DNA from: a bacterium
GTDB lineage: Bacteria; UBA9089; CG2-30-40-21; SBAY01
Length of the DNA stretch: 27,956 bases
Assembly: GCA_040757115.1 (NCBI GenBank)
Contig: JBFLYA010000027.1
Coordinates: forward strand, 1 to 27,956
Reading direction: 5' to 3'
In this document: positions 9,105 to 15,681 of the stretch, piece by piece
Layout: every line of letters starts with the position of its first letter
Position numbering within the stretch: position 1 is the stretch's first letter
Position numbers and translations under genes: made by a program
Notes under the pieces: model-generated
What the model saw: only the letters and a program-made list of their open reading frames with translations
The model's database searches: none
Told to the model about the DNA's origin: nothing

Positions 9105-9154
9105 GGAAAACGCTCATTCGAAAGCAGAATTAAACAAGTTAATTCTGCTTTCGA
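9105..9154 (+). repeat. Perfect 16-bp hairpin after the SbcD-like gene, related to the covarying element family
   Basis: GGAAAACGCTCAT is followed by TCGAAAGCAGAATTAA (9118-9133), the loop ACAAG, and its exact complement (9139-9154). The leader resembles the 5' flank of the ~50-nt element family found later (GGAGAACGCTCAT at 13564). There is no T-run, so it is not a standard terminator. Confidence 0.75.
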
Positions 9155-9220
9155 GGTCTAACCCCACCATCTTTTCCATTTTCCCTTCATTACATCCTGA
9201 ACACTTACCATTATTTTTAG

Positions 9221-9249
9221 TTGACAAAAATAAGGATGTAGGATAGAAT
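9221..9249 (+). promoter_or_regulatory. Promoter of the glycosyltransferase gene, leaderless
   Basis: TTGACA (9221-9226), a 17-bp spacer and TAGAAT (9244-9249). The predicted start of transcription (~9256) abuts the ATG at 9257, leaving no room for a ribosome site. Confidence 0.75.
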
Positions 9250-9256
9250 AAATTTG

Positions 9257-10291
9257 ATGAAAATCAATCCTGATAAAATATTACTCATTCAATTAAGGAG
9301 AATAGGTGATGTTTTGATGACTACGCCGGCGGTTAAATCACTTAAAAAACGATTTCAAGAGACAAAAATTACATTCTTGACCGAACCGCCATCTGATGAA
9401 ATCTTTCGTCACAATCCTTATGTAGATGAAATCTTACTCCATAATCGCCATTTTAAAGCAAAGGATTATCTGAAATTCATCCAAGAATTACGCAAAAGGC
9501 GATTTGATTTAGCCATAGATTTTTTTAGTAATCCTCGCAGTGCACAGATAGCCTTTTTTAGTGGGGCAACACATCGAATTGGATTTAACTTTCGTGGTCG
9601 AGCCTGGTTATATACCTCAAATGTAAATTTACCTCAGGATAAAAATCTTTATTCCGCCATTCATAAATTACATCTGTTAAAACCACTGGGAATAGATGTA
9701 GAAGATTGTCAAATTGAGTTTTTTTGTTCATCACAAGATTATGAATATGCCAGGGAACTAACAAGAAAGTTAGGAATTACGGCTAATGATTTCGTTATCG
9801 CCCTTTGTCCAGTTTCAAGGCGAGAATATAGAGTTTTGCCAGCAGAAAAATTTGCCTGGATTTCAGATAGTTTAATTAAAAAATACAACGCTAAAATTCT
9901 ATTTATGTGGGGTTATGATGAAAAGGGTTTTATTGATAAGGTAAAGTCCCGGATGAAGTATGCCGAGAGGACATTCGATGATTATGAAATCCCAACGATT
10001 AGTCAGGTTAGGGCTCTTTTTGAAAAAGTCAATCTTTACATCGGAAATGATAATGGCATCAGACATATTGCGATTGCCGCTGGAACTCCAACGGTAACTG
10101 CTTTTGGACAATCAAACCCTTTTAACTGGACACCACCTGAGAGTAAATTCCACCAGTTTGTAGATTATGACCCCGGTTGTAAAGAAAAGTGTAATGCTGC
10201 CAGATGTAAAGTCTATCGCTGTATCACTGAGATAAGTGAGATAGAGTATCTTAAAAAGATTGAAGAGTTGATACAACGCATTGGTCATTAG
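9257..10291 (+). CDS. Glycosyltransferase family 9 (heptosyltransferase-like)
   Basis: 344 residues from the ATG at 9257. N-terminal motif ILLIQLRRIGDVLMTTPAVK, then FDLAIDFFSNPRSAQIAFFS and THRIGFNFRGR, and the nucleotide-sugar site YIGNDNGIRHIAIAAGTPTV followed by AFGQSNPFNWTPP. This is the GT-B fold of the ADP-heptose:LPS heptosyltransferases (GT9), which act at the inner face of the cytoplasmic membrane on lipid A-core or similar acceptors. A Cys-rich tail (GCKEKCNAARCKVYRC) near the end is shared by some members. The DUF4254 gene downstream is a common partner of GT9 genes. The exact sugar and acceptor cannot be read from the sequence. The mRNA is predicted leaderless. Confidence 0.88.
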   Translation: MKINPDKILLIQLRRIGDVLMTTPAVKSLKKRFQETKITFLTEPPSDEIFRHNPYVDEILLHNRHFKAKDYLKFIQELRKRRFDLAIDFFSNPRSAQIAFFSGATHRIGFNFRGRAWLYTSNVNLPQDKNLYSAIHKLHLLKPLGIDVEDCQIEFFCSSQDYEYARELTRKLGITANDFVIALCPVSRREYRVLPAEKFAWISDSLIKKYNAKILFMWGYDEKGFIDKVKSRMKYAERTFDDYEIPTISQVRALFEKVNLYIGNDNGIRHIAIAAGTPTVTAFGQSNPFNWTPPESKFHQFVDYDPGCKEKCNAARCKVYRCITEISEIEYLKKIEELIQRIGH

Positions 10292-10316
10292 TTATTTGGC
10301 TAAACACTTACGATTT

Positions 10317-10363
10317 GAGGAAAAACGGGCATGAGTCTGCGACTCACAAAGGGGGATGAAAAT
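10317..10363 (+). repeat. Covarying hairpin element, copy 1
   Basis: Flanks GAGGAAAAACGGGCA and CACAAAGGGGGATGAAAAT. Stem TGAGTC/GACTCA with loop TGC (10332-10346). Confidence 0.85.
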
Positions 10364-10366
10364 TAA

Positions 10367-10622
10367 GGGACTCGGGACTCGGGGCTCGGGATTCGGGAAT
10401 AAAAGAATCCCCTAACCTCTTAATCTCCCGCCAGCGGGGAGATAAAAAAATAAAAATCTGTGTCCTCTGCGAAATCTGCGGATTATTTTCAGGGGAAACG
10501 GACATGAGCTAGGGCTCACAAAGGGCAATGAAAATGGGAGAAGGACAACCCCCTAACCCCCTTTATTAAGGGGGAATTGCTGAGAGTTTCTTTCTTCCCG
10601 AATCCCGAGTCCCGAGTCCCGA
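10367..10622. repeat. Inverted repeat with (A)CTCGGG arms enclosing element copy 2
   Basis: The left arm (10367-10399) is built of GGGACTC-type units ending GGGATTCGGGAA. The right arm (10595-10622) begins TTCCCGAATCCCGAG and is its complement apart from one extra unit on the left. The arms enclose about 195 bp. The left arm recurs without a partner at 17746-17778. Confidence 0.85.
10485..10535 (+). repeat. Covarying hairpin element, copy 2
   Basis: Outer pair ATTTTCA (10485-10491) / TGAAAAT (10529-10535). Inner stem TGAGC/GCTCA with loop TAGG (10505-10518). Flanks GGGGAAACGGACA and CACAAAGGGCA. Confidence 0.88.
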
Positions 10623-10641
10623 TTTTCAGGAGGAAGTAAAA

Positions 10642-11229
10642 ATGTTTGATGTAATGTTAATAAAGGAATTTTATACTGATTATCTGGTTAAATGGCATCA
10701 GGATGAGTATCTTGAGATTGAGAATTACGAAGAAATTTATCAGATTATTTATAACTTGCATTTGACTAATTATCGTTTGTGGCATCAAGAAGATATTGCT
10801 CGGAGAACAGATGTGGCTGATAGGGTTATTGCAGATGTAAAGCAGAAGATTGATAAGTTAAATCAGAATAGAAATGATACTATTGAAAAGATTGATGAAT
10901 ATCTATGCCAGATATTACACCCACAAAACCTTTCTTTGCCAATGAATTCAGAAACCCCGGGAAGTATTCTGGACAGAATGTCGATACTTTCGCTTAAGAT
11001 ATACCATATGACTGAGGAGACAAAAAGGATAGATGTAGATTCTGAACATATAAAAACCTGCCAGGAAAAAGTCCATATCTTGAAAGAACAATTCGATGAT
11101 TTAAAAAATTGCCTTGAGGTTTTGCTTGAGGAAATTTTTACTGGTAAGAAAAGACTTAAAGTCTATCGCCAATTTAAGATGTATAATGACCCACGGCTAA
11201 ATCCACAACTTCGAGAAATTACCCACTAA
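10642..11229 (+). CDS. DUF4254 family protein
   Basis: 195 residues, all helical, no signal peptide or membrane segment. Signature text LTNYRLWHQEDIARRTDVAD, KQKIDKLNQNRNDTIEKIDE and PGSILDRMSILSLKIYHM matches DUF4254, a family of unknown biochemical role that is usually encoded beside GT9 or other glycosyltransferase genes. That fits the gene upstream and suggests a role in envelope glycan assembly. AGGAGG lies 8 nt before the ATG and comes from the end of a spacer repeat (TTTTCAGGAGG). The 350-bp repeat-filled gap suggests it may not be strictly co-transcribed with the glycosyltransferase gene. Confidence 0.85.
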   Translation: MFDVMLIKEFYTDYLVKWHQDEYLEIENYEEIYQIIYNLHLTNYRLWHQEDIARRTDVADRVIADVKQKIDKLNQNRNDTIEKIDEYLCQILHPQNLSLPMNSETPGSILDRMSILSLKIYHMTEETKRIDVDSEHIKTCQEKVHILKEQFDDLKNCLEVLLEEIFTGKKRLKVYRQFKMYNDPRLNPQLREITH

Positions 11230-11256
11230 TCTTCTCCTTTCGGCTAATCAAAAAGT

Positions 11257-11465
11257 GTAACCGTTCAGGTAATCCTTTACCGCAGAGACGCAGAGAAACA
11301 GAGAAGACATAGAAATAAAGTAACTATTCAGCCACTGATTAACACGGATTAGCACGGATAAAAAAATAAAATCAGTGTTTCATCTGTGTCCATCTGTGGC
11401 TGAATAGTTATCAATAAATTTTAATTTTTTCTCTGCGTCTCTGTGTCTCTGCGGTGAACGGTTAC
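11257..11465. repeat. Three-level nested palindrome
   Basis: Outer arms GTAACCGTTCA (11257-11267) / TGAACGGTTAC (11455-11465), exact. Middle arms from CCGCAGAGACGCAGAGA (11280) / ending CTCTGTGTCTCTGCGG (11454), imperfect. Inner arms TAACTATTCAGCCAC (11321-11335) / GTGGCTGAATAGTTA (11396-11410), exact. Right halves recur alone at 12068, 18576 and 25490. Confidence 0.9.
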
Positions 11466-11721
11466 GAGGAAAATATCTTTTTTTCGTGTTTTTCGCGTTT
11501 TTCGGTGTTTATAGCAGTTATTATTCAAAACTTTACTTAGAATTAAATACTCGTAACTACTCGTAGTGAATTAACAAGTTATGCGTGAACCATTACTACA
11601 CTATGTCAAATTAGTGCTATAACTCTCTATATTTTTAGACAATTATGTCCATTTGGCTTGCCTTCCCCTATTTCTTATGATAAAATGGGAAAAAACAGAA
11701 TGTGAAAATTCTACCTCATCC

Positions 11722-11963
11722 TTCATTTAATGTCCCATAGGGACAATATATCGGTAGAAATAAATATCATACAAATAATGTCCCATAGGGACAATATATC
11801 GGTAAATGGTTTTCCATAAATTTTCTACCAATATATCGTTCCTACGGAACTGATTGATTTATCTATCTATTCCTACCGATATTATGATCCTAACGGAACG
11901 ATTATTCTCATGCCTTATTTATGGGTATTATCTTATGTAAACTTCCAGTTAATAACCGCTATA
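11722..11963 (+). repeat. ~242-bp multi-palindrome element, copy L
   Basis: Contains two TGTCCCATAGGGACA palindromes each followed by ATATATCGGTA, then two reverse-oriented modules (CCAATATATCGTTCC TACGGAAC and TACCGATATTATGATCC TAACGGAAC), ending in AATAACCGCTATA. The reverse complement is at 24958-25200 with only a few differences. No open reading frame, so it is non-coding and possibly a miniature mobile element. Confidence 0.9.
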
Positions 11964-12067
11964 AAAAGGCTTAAAAACAGTTAGTCGAAAGTAAGTATTA
12001 AAAGATTAATAAACAACGAAAGACCCGAAATGCACAAAAAAAGGAAATTTCTGTCTCTGGTGAATAG

Positions 12068-12115
12068 ATTTTAATTTTTTCTCTGCGTCTCTGTGTCTCT
12101 GCGGTGAACAGTTAC
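12068..12115 (+). repeat. Half copy of the CTCTGCGTCTCTG / GTGAACGGTTAC repeat
   Basis: Nearly the same as the right arm region 11418-11465 (ttaattttttctctgcgtct then gcggtgaacagttac), with one change in the terminal motif and no left arm. Confidence 0.85.
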
Positions 12116-12513
12116 CAAAAAGTCCAATAATTGAACAAAAATTTATCAGTAGTTTAAAATTTAATCATAGTTGTTTAAAAGTTAGAAAAAAGGTTTGAAG
12201 TGAGTTTTTAATTTACCGAAAGAGCATCTTTCTATAACTTTAGTTGTATCAATATGTTAGATATGAAGTAGTGGTCAGGGGCTTTAGTTAGCATAAGATT
12301 TGCTCCTCTATATTATTGTAAAATCCCTTTCAATCGTCAACCCTATCGTAAAAGGGAAATGGGGCAAAATAAAGATGTTAAATACCCTAAATAAGGTGGT
12401 CAAATAGAAAAATTGACACAGATTTTTGCCCCAGGACTAATTAAAATTGGTAACTGGTTAAATGGTAAGTAATTACCATTCACCAGTTATCATTACCAAA
12501 TTAAAGGAGGTGA

Positions 12514-12527
12514 AAAAGGAGGTCCTT
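12514..12527 (+). repeat. Left half of an inverted repeat flanking the 227-residue gene
   Basis: AAAAGGAGGTCCTT here is the exact complement of AAGGACCTCCTTTT at 13266-13279, after the stop codon. The pair brackets the gene at 12557-13240. The left half also resembles a ribosome site, but the proximal AAAGGAGG (~12540) is the likely one. Confidence 0.8.
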
Positions 12528-12556
12528 CTTAAAAAAATTAAAGGAGGAAAGAAAAA

Positions 12557-13240
12557 ATGAAAAGATTAATTATTGGGTTAGTAAGTATTTTAGGACTGCT
12601 ATGGGCAACCAGTGCCATAGCCGATGTGGAAGACAAAACAGTTCAGGTGAAATTAGTGGTTCTCCAGATTATCGACTTAGAGGTAACAGCACCAGATACG
12701 GTTGTCCCCACAGCAGAAGATTATGCAGTGGATGCGGCACATGATCAGAAATATAGCTGGGTGGCAGATTGTGACCCATCACCAGATTCGATGGGATTTG
12801 CAGACAGAGCAGATGCGCTACAAGTAACGATATTCACAAATGCGAAAAGTGGAGCGACAGTTTATTTCTACGGTAATCCCAATCCTGTTCATAACGAATC
12901 TCTACAGAATAAAGATGTTTATTTATCCGTGAACCGCGAGAAAACCTATGTGTTAATGAACGCGCCAGACGGAACACCAGCCGCAGAGGATGATTTAGAT
13001 GTAACTGAGGGTATAGATGGTGCATGGGCAAATGCTAATACAGCAATTGATGGGACTCACAAGTGCAAGTGGATACAAACCCACAATGAAGCTAAAGAGT
13101 TTTTTGGAGTTACAGAAGCTACGGAAGCAGCAAGACTTTGGTCCCTCCAATTAGGAATTGCCTGTTTATCCGAATATACGGAAAGTACAGACGCTGGCTA
13201 CACGATGGACCTAACATTTATCTTGATGCCTCGTGTTTAA
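12557..13240 (+). CDS. Exported protein of unknown function
   Basis: 227 residues with a strong signal peptide (MKRLIIGLVSILGLLWATSAIA, cleavage after SAIA). The mature part looks rich in beta strands (VQVKLVVLQIIDLEVTAPDT, ALQVTIFTNAKSGATVYFYG, TMDLTFILMPRV) with three Cys, and begins and ends with strand-like sequence, as in small surface beta-sandwich or coat proteins. I do not recognise the family. Codon use is a little richer in G and C than in neighbouring genes. AAAGGAGG precedes the ATG. The gene is bracketed by an inverted repeat and followed by an intrinsic terminator, so it is a single-gene unit. A structural or surface-layer-associated role is a guess. Confidence 0.75.
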   Translation: MKRLIIGLVSILGLLWATSAIADVEDKTVQVKLVVLQIIDLEVTAPDTVVPTAEDYAVDAAHDQKYSWVADCDPSPDSMGFADRADALQVTIFTNAKSGATVYFYGNPNPVHNESLQNKDVYLSVNREKTYVLMNAPDGTPAAEDDLDVTEGIDGAWANANTAIDGTHKCKWIQTHNEAKEFFGVTEATEAARLWSLQLGIACLSEYTESTDAGYTMDLTFILMPRV

Positions 13241-13288
13241 TTTAACTCAACTTCTCAACATAAAAAAGGACCTCCTTTTCATAAAAAT

Positions 13289-13328
13289 AAAGAGGGAGAA
13301 AAAATATTCTCCCTCTTTTTATTTTTTT
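13289..13328 (+). terminator. Intrinsic terminator of the exported-protein gene
   Basis: Stem AAAGAGGGAGAA (13289-13300) / TTCTCCCTCTTT (13307-13318), a 6-nt loop, then a run of T (TTATTTTTTT). Confidence 0.92.
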
Positions 13329-13396
13329 CCCCATATAATCTCCATATTTCCTTCAGACACACGGAAAAAGGTTACCTGCTTTTATTACCCCCCAGT

Positions 13397-13445
13397 CAGG
13401 AAAAACGGTCATCTCCACGACGTGGACACAAAGAACAATGAAAAT
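13397..13445 (+). repeat. Covarying hairpin element, copy 3
   Basis: Flanks CAGGAAAAACGGTCAT and CACAAAGAACAATGAAAAT. The stem is fully different from the other copies, TCCAC/GTGGA (13414-13426), but still paired. The outer ATTTTCA is lost (CAGTCA). Confidence 0.82.
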
Positions 13446-13555
13446 AGCACGCTGATGACGCGGAGGTCGCGGATATTTCGCGGATAAAAAATATATTATA
13501 GAAAAATCCGCTAAAATCCGTTAAATCCGCGTTATCCGTGTGCTATTTTAACATT

Positions 13556-13608
13556 ATTTTTCAGGAGAACGCTCATGAACCGTAGGTTCACAACAGGAGA
13601 ATGAAAAT
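13556..13608 (+). repeat. Covarying hairpin element, copy 4
   Basis: Outer pair ATTTTTCA / TGAAAAT (13602-13608). Inner stem TGAACC/GGTTCA with loop GTA (13576-13590). 5' flank GGAGAACGCTCA. Confidence 0.85.
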
Positions 13609-13735
13609 AGGGGAAAAACAGGGTGGAGGAAAGATTTTCTCTCTACTCTCTACTCTCTACTTTCTACTCTCTACTTCCTATTTTCATGAGAATTCCCTAT
13701 TTCACTAACGCATTACCTTCACCCTATTTTTATTA

Positions 13736-13764
13736 TTGACAAACTGTAAAGTAAATGGTATAGT
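13736..13764 (+). promoter_or_regulatory. Promoter of the DHS-like gene, leaderless
   Basis: TTGACA (13736-13741), a 17-bp spacer and TATAGT (13759-13764). Only six bases (TTAATT) separate the -10 box from the ATG at 13771, so transcription should start at the start codon itself. Confidence 0.8.
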
Positions 13765-13770
13765 TTAATT

Positions 13771-14730
13771 ATGCCAAATAATTATGAACAGATTGATTTA
13801 AGTAAAATAAAGACATATCCAATAAAAAACCGTAAAAATCTGGTCAAACTAAAAGATTTTGTTAGACTTCTACCCAGAGATGCTGCTCTTAAAGAGTTTA
13901 TTGATTCCCTGCCCGATATTTTAAAAGGGGCTGATTTGAAGGAATTAATAAAGTCTATCTGCCAGGCATATCACCAAAAGAGACCTATTTTATGGGCTTG
14001 TGGAGCCCATGTAATAAAATGTGGGTTGTCACCCCTGATTATTGAACTAATGAAAAAAGGTTTAGTAAATTGTCTTTCGCTAAATGGTGCCGGGATTATT
14101 CATGATTTTGAGATTGCCTTGATAGGTGAAACATCAGAGGATGTCTCAAAAAGTCTTTTAGATGGTTCCTTTGGTATGGCAAAGGAAACCGGTGAACTAA
14201 TTAATGAGGCAATTATTGATGGGGCAAGACATAATCTTGGGATTGGCAGGGCAGTTGGTAAGATGATTTCAGAACAAAAACTTAAATATCGAGAATATAG
14301 TATTTTATATCAGGGGTTTGAATTAAATATCCCTATTACAGTCCATGTGGCTATTGGCACGGATATTATTCATCAACATCCAAATGCCTCAGGTGAGGCA
14401 ATTGGTAAAGGCAGTATGATTGATTTTCACATTTTTACTAACCAGGTGGCTAATTTAGAGGGTGGGGTGTTTATAAATATAGGTTCGGCGGTAATCATCC
14501 CGGAGGTATTTTTAAAGGCATTAACGATTGTTCGAAATTTAAACTACACGGTGGAAGATTTTGTCACTGCTAACTTTGATATGATGATACAATATCGACC
14601 AATGTCCAATATCGTTAAAAGACCAACGCTAAAAGCCGGAAAAGGATATTCATTTATTGGTCATCATGAAATAATGATGCCACTTTTGGCTTATGGGATA
14701 TTGGCGGAAATTCAGAGCAACGAAGGTTGA
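13771..14730 (+). CDS. Deoxyhypusine-synthase-like protein
   Basis: 319 residues, Rossmann-like, no signal peptide. Text such as LNGAGIIHDFEIALIGETSEDV, DGSFGMAKETGELINEA, AIGTDIIHQHPNASGEAIGK, LEGGVFINIGSAVIIPEVFL and TANFDMMIQYRPMSNIVKRP matches my recollection of bacterial proteins assigned to the deoxyhypusine synthase (DS) fold. The catalytic SWGK-type lysine segment of eukaryotic enzymes is not seen, so the hypusine reaction cannot be assumed; these bacterial homologues may use another amine or another substrate. The gene sits 79 bp before aroQ and about 2.3 kb before efp. A modification role on EF-P is only a hypothesis. Leaderless start. Confidence 0.55.
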   Translation: MPNNYEQIDLSKIKTYPIKNRKNLVKLKDFVRLLPRDAALKEFIDSLPDILKGADLKELIKSICQAYHQKRPILWACGAHVIKCGLSPLIIELMKKGLVNCLSLNGAGIIHDFEIALIGETSEDVSKSLLDGSFGMAKETGELINEAIIDGARHNLGIGRAVGKMISEQKLKYREYSILYQGFELNIPITVHVAIGTDIIHQHPNASGEAIGKGSMIDFHIFTNQVANLEGGVFINIGSAVIIPEVFLKALTIVRNLNYTVEDFVTANFDMMIQYRPMSNIVKRPTLKAGKGYSFIGHHEIMMPLLAYGILAEIQSNEG

Positions 14731-14770
14731 TATTAACTGCGTTTACCCTGTGTCTATGCATAAAAATTAA

Positions 14771-14799
14771 TTGCATTTTATTTAGTAATATGTTATAAT
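14771..14799 (+). promoter_or_regulatory. Promoter of aroQ, near-leaderless
   Basis: TTGCAT (14771-14776), a 17-bp spacer and an extended -10 TGTTATAAT (box 14794-14799). Start of transcription ~14806, three bases before the ATG. A GAGGT at 14802-14806 would be mostly outside the transcript. Confidence 0.75.
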
Positions 14800-14808
14800 G
14801 TGAGGTAA

Positions 14809-15246
14809 ATGAATAAAATATTGGTTATCCACGGTCCTAATCTAAATTTATTAGGGAAAAGAGAACCCGAAGTCTATGGGAATATAACCCTTGCGGAGAT
14901 TAATCAAAGATTAAAAGAATTAGCCAATGAAAAGCAAATAGACCTGAAAATCATTCAGAGTAATCATGAAGGTGAGATTGTAGATGAGATTGGCAAGGCA
15001 GACGCTAAATTTATTATAATTAATCCCGGGGCATTTACGCATACAAGTATTGCTATTCGTGATGCCATCGCCGCCACAGGTATTCCAACGATAGAGGTGC
15101 ATCTATCTAATATTTATAAAAGAGAGGAATTCAGGCATAAATCCCTGATTGCACCTGTTTGTATTGGACAAATTAGTGGTTTTGGAGTGACTGGTTATCT
15201 GTTAGCCTTCCAGTCTGCTATTGAATTGATGAAAAGTGGAGGGTAG
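14809..15246 (+). CDS. aroQ: Type II 3-dehydroquinate dehydratase
   Basis: 145 residues, normal for the dodecameric type II enzyme of the shikimate pathway, which removes water from 3-dehydroquinate. Motifs: [17 protein letters not shown] (catalytic Tyr in EVYG and loop Arg), [28 protein letters not shown], and [17 protein letters not shown] (catalytic His), then [13 protein letters not shown]. It leads the cluster aroQ, DUF5618, pepP-like, efp, all on the plus strand. aroQ next to an Xaa-Pro peptidase and efp is a known conserved arrangement (for example yqhS-yqhT-efp in Bacillus). Confidence 0.97.
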   Translation: MNKILVIHGPNLNLLGKREPEVYGNITLAEINQRLKELANEKQIDLKIIQSNHEGEIVDEIGKADAKFIIINPGAFTHTSIAIRDAIAATGIPTIEVHLSNIYKREEFRHKSLIAPVCIGQISGFGVTGYLLAFQSAIELMKSGG

Positions 15247-15248
15247 AT

Positions 15249-15680
15249 GTGAAGAAAGAAAAAGAATATGATAAGAAATCTTTAGCCTCAGATTATTTTA
15301 ATGAGGCAGTTAGATTCTATAAGAATGGAAAAGAGATATTAAAAAATGTCCCGATTGTATATAAAAGTTACGAGGATTCAAAACCCGTAGCAGAGGCAGC
15401 CGGAATATGTTATCTTAGTATGCTGAAAGCTTTAGATGGGTATCTTATTCTAAAAGGGATAGATAAGGCTAATTTACCTACTTCTTATCAGGGCTATTGG
15501 CAAACATTATCTAAAGATATGGTTCATAATGGTAAGGTAAAATCTGCCATAAAAATTGCTTACGAGAACCTTCATATCTTTGGTTATTATCGAGGTGGAA
15601 CTGGAGTTTCAATGATAAAAGAAGGTTTTCAGTGTGCTAAATTTGTGATTGAACATCTATCTCATAAAAAAATTACCTAA
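15249..15680 (+). CDS. DUF5618 / HEPN-like helical protein
   Basis: 143 residues from a GTG start; GGAGG (15239-15243) is well placed and an ATG two bases earlier is followed at once by a stop. It begins 2 nt after the aroQ stop, so it is coupled to it. All helical: YFNEAVRFYKNGKEILKN, AAGICYLSMLKALDGYLILK and ENLHIFGYYRGGTGVSMIKEG. The ALDGYL / LH..GYYRGG.......GF pattern matches DUF5618 proteins, which look like HEPN-type four-helix bundles. No RxxxxH HEPN nuclease motif is seen. Function unknown. It is an insertion in the usual aroQ-pepP-efp order. Confidence 0.72.
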   Translation: MKKEKEYDKKSLASDYFNEAVRFYKNGKEILKNVPIVYKSYEDSKPVAEAAGICYLSMLKALDGYLILKGIDKANLPTSYQGYWQTLSKDMVHNGKVKSAIKIAYENLHIFGYYRGGTGVSMIKEGFQCAKFVIEHLSHKKIT

Positions 15681-15681
15681 C

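Larger units (their letters stand above)
10292..10641. other. Spacer with two covarying elements and long palindromic arms
   Basis: The 350 bp between the glycosyltransferase and DUF4254 genes hold element copies 1 and 2, a CG-rich inverted repeat enclosing copy 2, a CCGCCAGCGG palindrome (~10428-10437) and the word pair aatctgtgt/tctgcgaaatctgcgg. The end, TTTTCAGGAGG, supplies the ribosome site of the DUF4254 gene. Part of it (10321-10480) is repeated almost exactly at 17700-17860. Confidence 0.8.
11230..12556. other. 1.3-kb gene-free block of nested and dispersed repeats
   Basis: No credible gene on either strand. It holds a three-level palindrome (11257-11465), the word tatagcagttatta (~11510), the ~242-bp multi-palindrome element (11722-11963), a half copy of the CTCTGCGTCTCTG repeat (12068-12115), an imperfect inverted repeat GGGGCAAAAT / TTTTTGCCCC (~12361/12432), a TAACTGGT...ACCAGTTA cruciform with an inner AATGGTAA/TTACCATT pair (~12452-12490), and the ribosome-site region of the next gene. 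A TTGACA at 12413 has no good -10 at 17-18 bp. Confidence 0.8.
13241..13770. other. Spacer with terminator, two covarying elements and two insert palindromes
   Basis: After the terminator (13289-13328) come element copy 3, an insert bounded by AAAATAGCAC (13441-13450) / GTGCTATTTT (13540-13549) with inner gcgg/ccgc words, element copy 4, a second insert bounded by ATGAAAATAGG (13601-13611) / CCTATTTTCAT (13677-13687), and finally the promoter of the DHS-like gene. No gene is supported; an 84-codon frame at 13233 merely crosses these features. Confidence 0.8.

Noticed and set aside
9118-9154. Intrinsic terminator after the SbcD-like gene
   Set aside because: The 16-bp stem is perfect, but it is AT-rich and has no T-run after it; it fits the repeat family better.
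11281-11454. rRNA- or tRNA-derived sequence in the CGCAGAGACGCAGAG region
   Set aside because: It is a repeat word array with no cloverleaf or rRNA signature. I saw no tRNA gene anywhere in the window.
12413-12447. Promoter for the exported-protein gene (TTGACA at 12413)
   Set aside because: The only good -10-like box (TAAAAT at 12442) is 23 bp away; closer boxes are poor.
13233-13487. 84-codon plus-strand frame
   Set aside because: It crosses the terminator and element copy 3, has no ribosome site, and its residues look like translated repeat.
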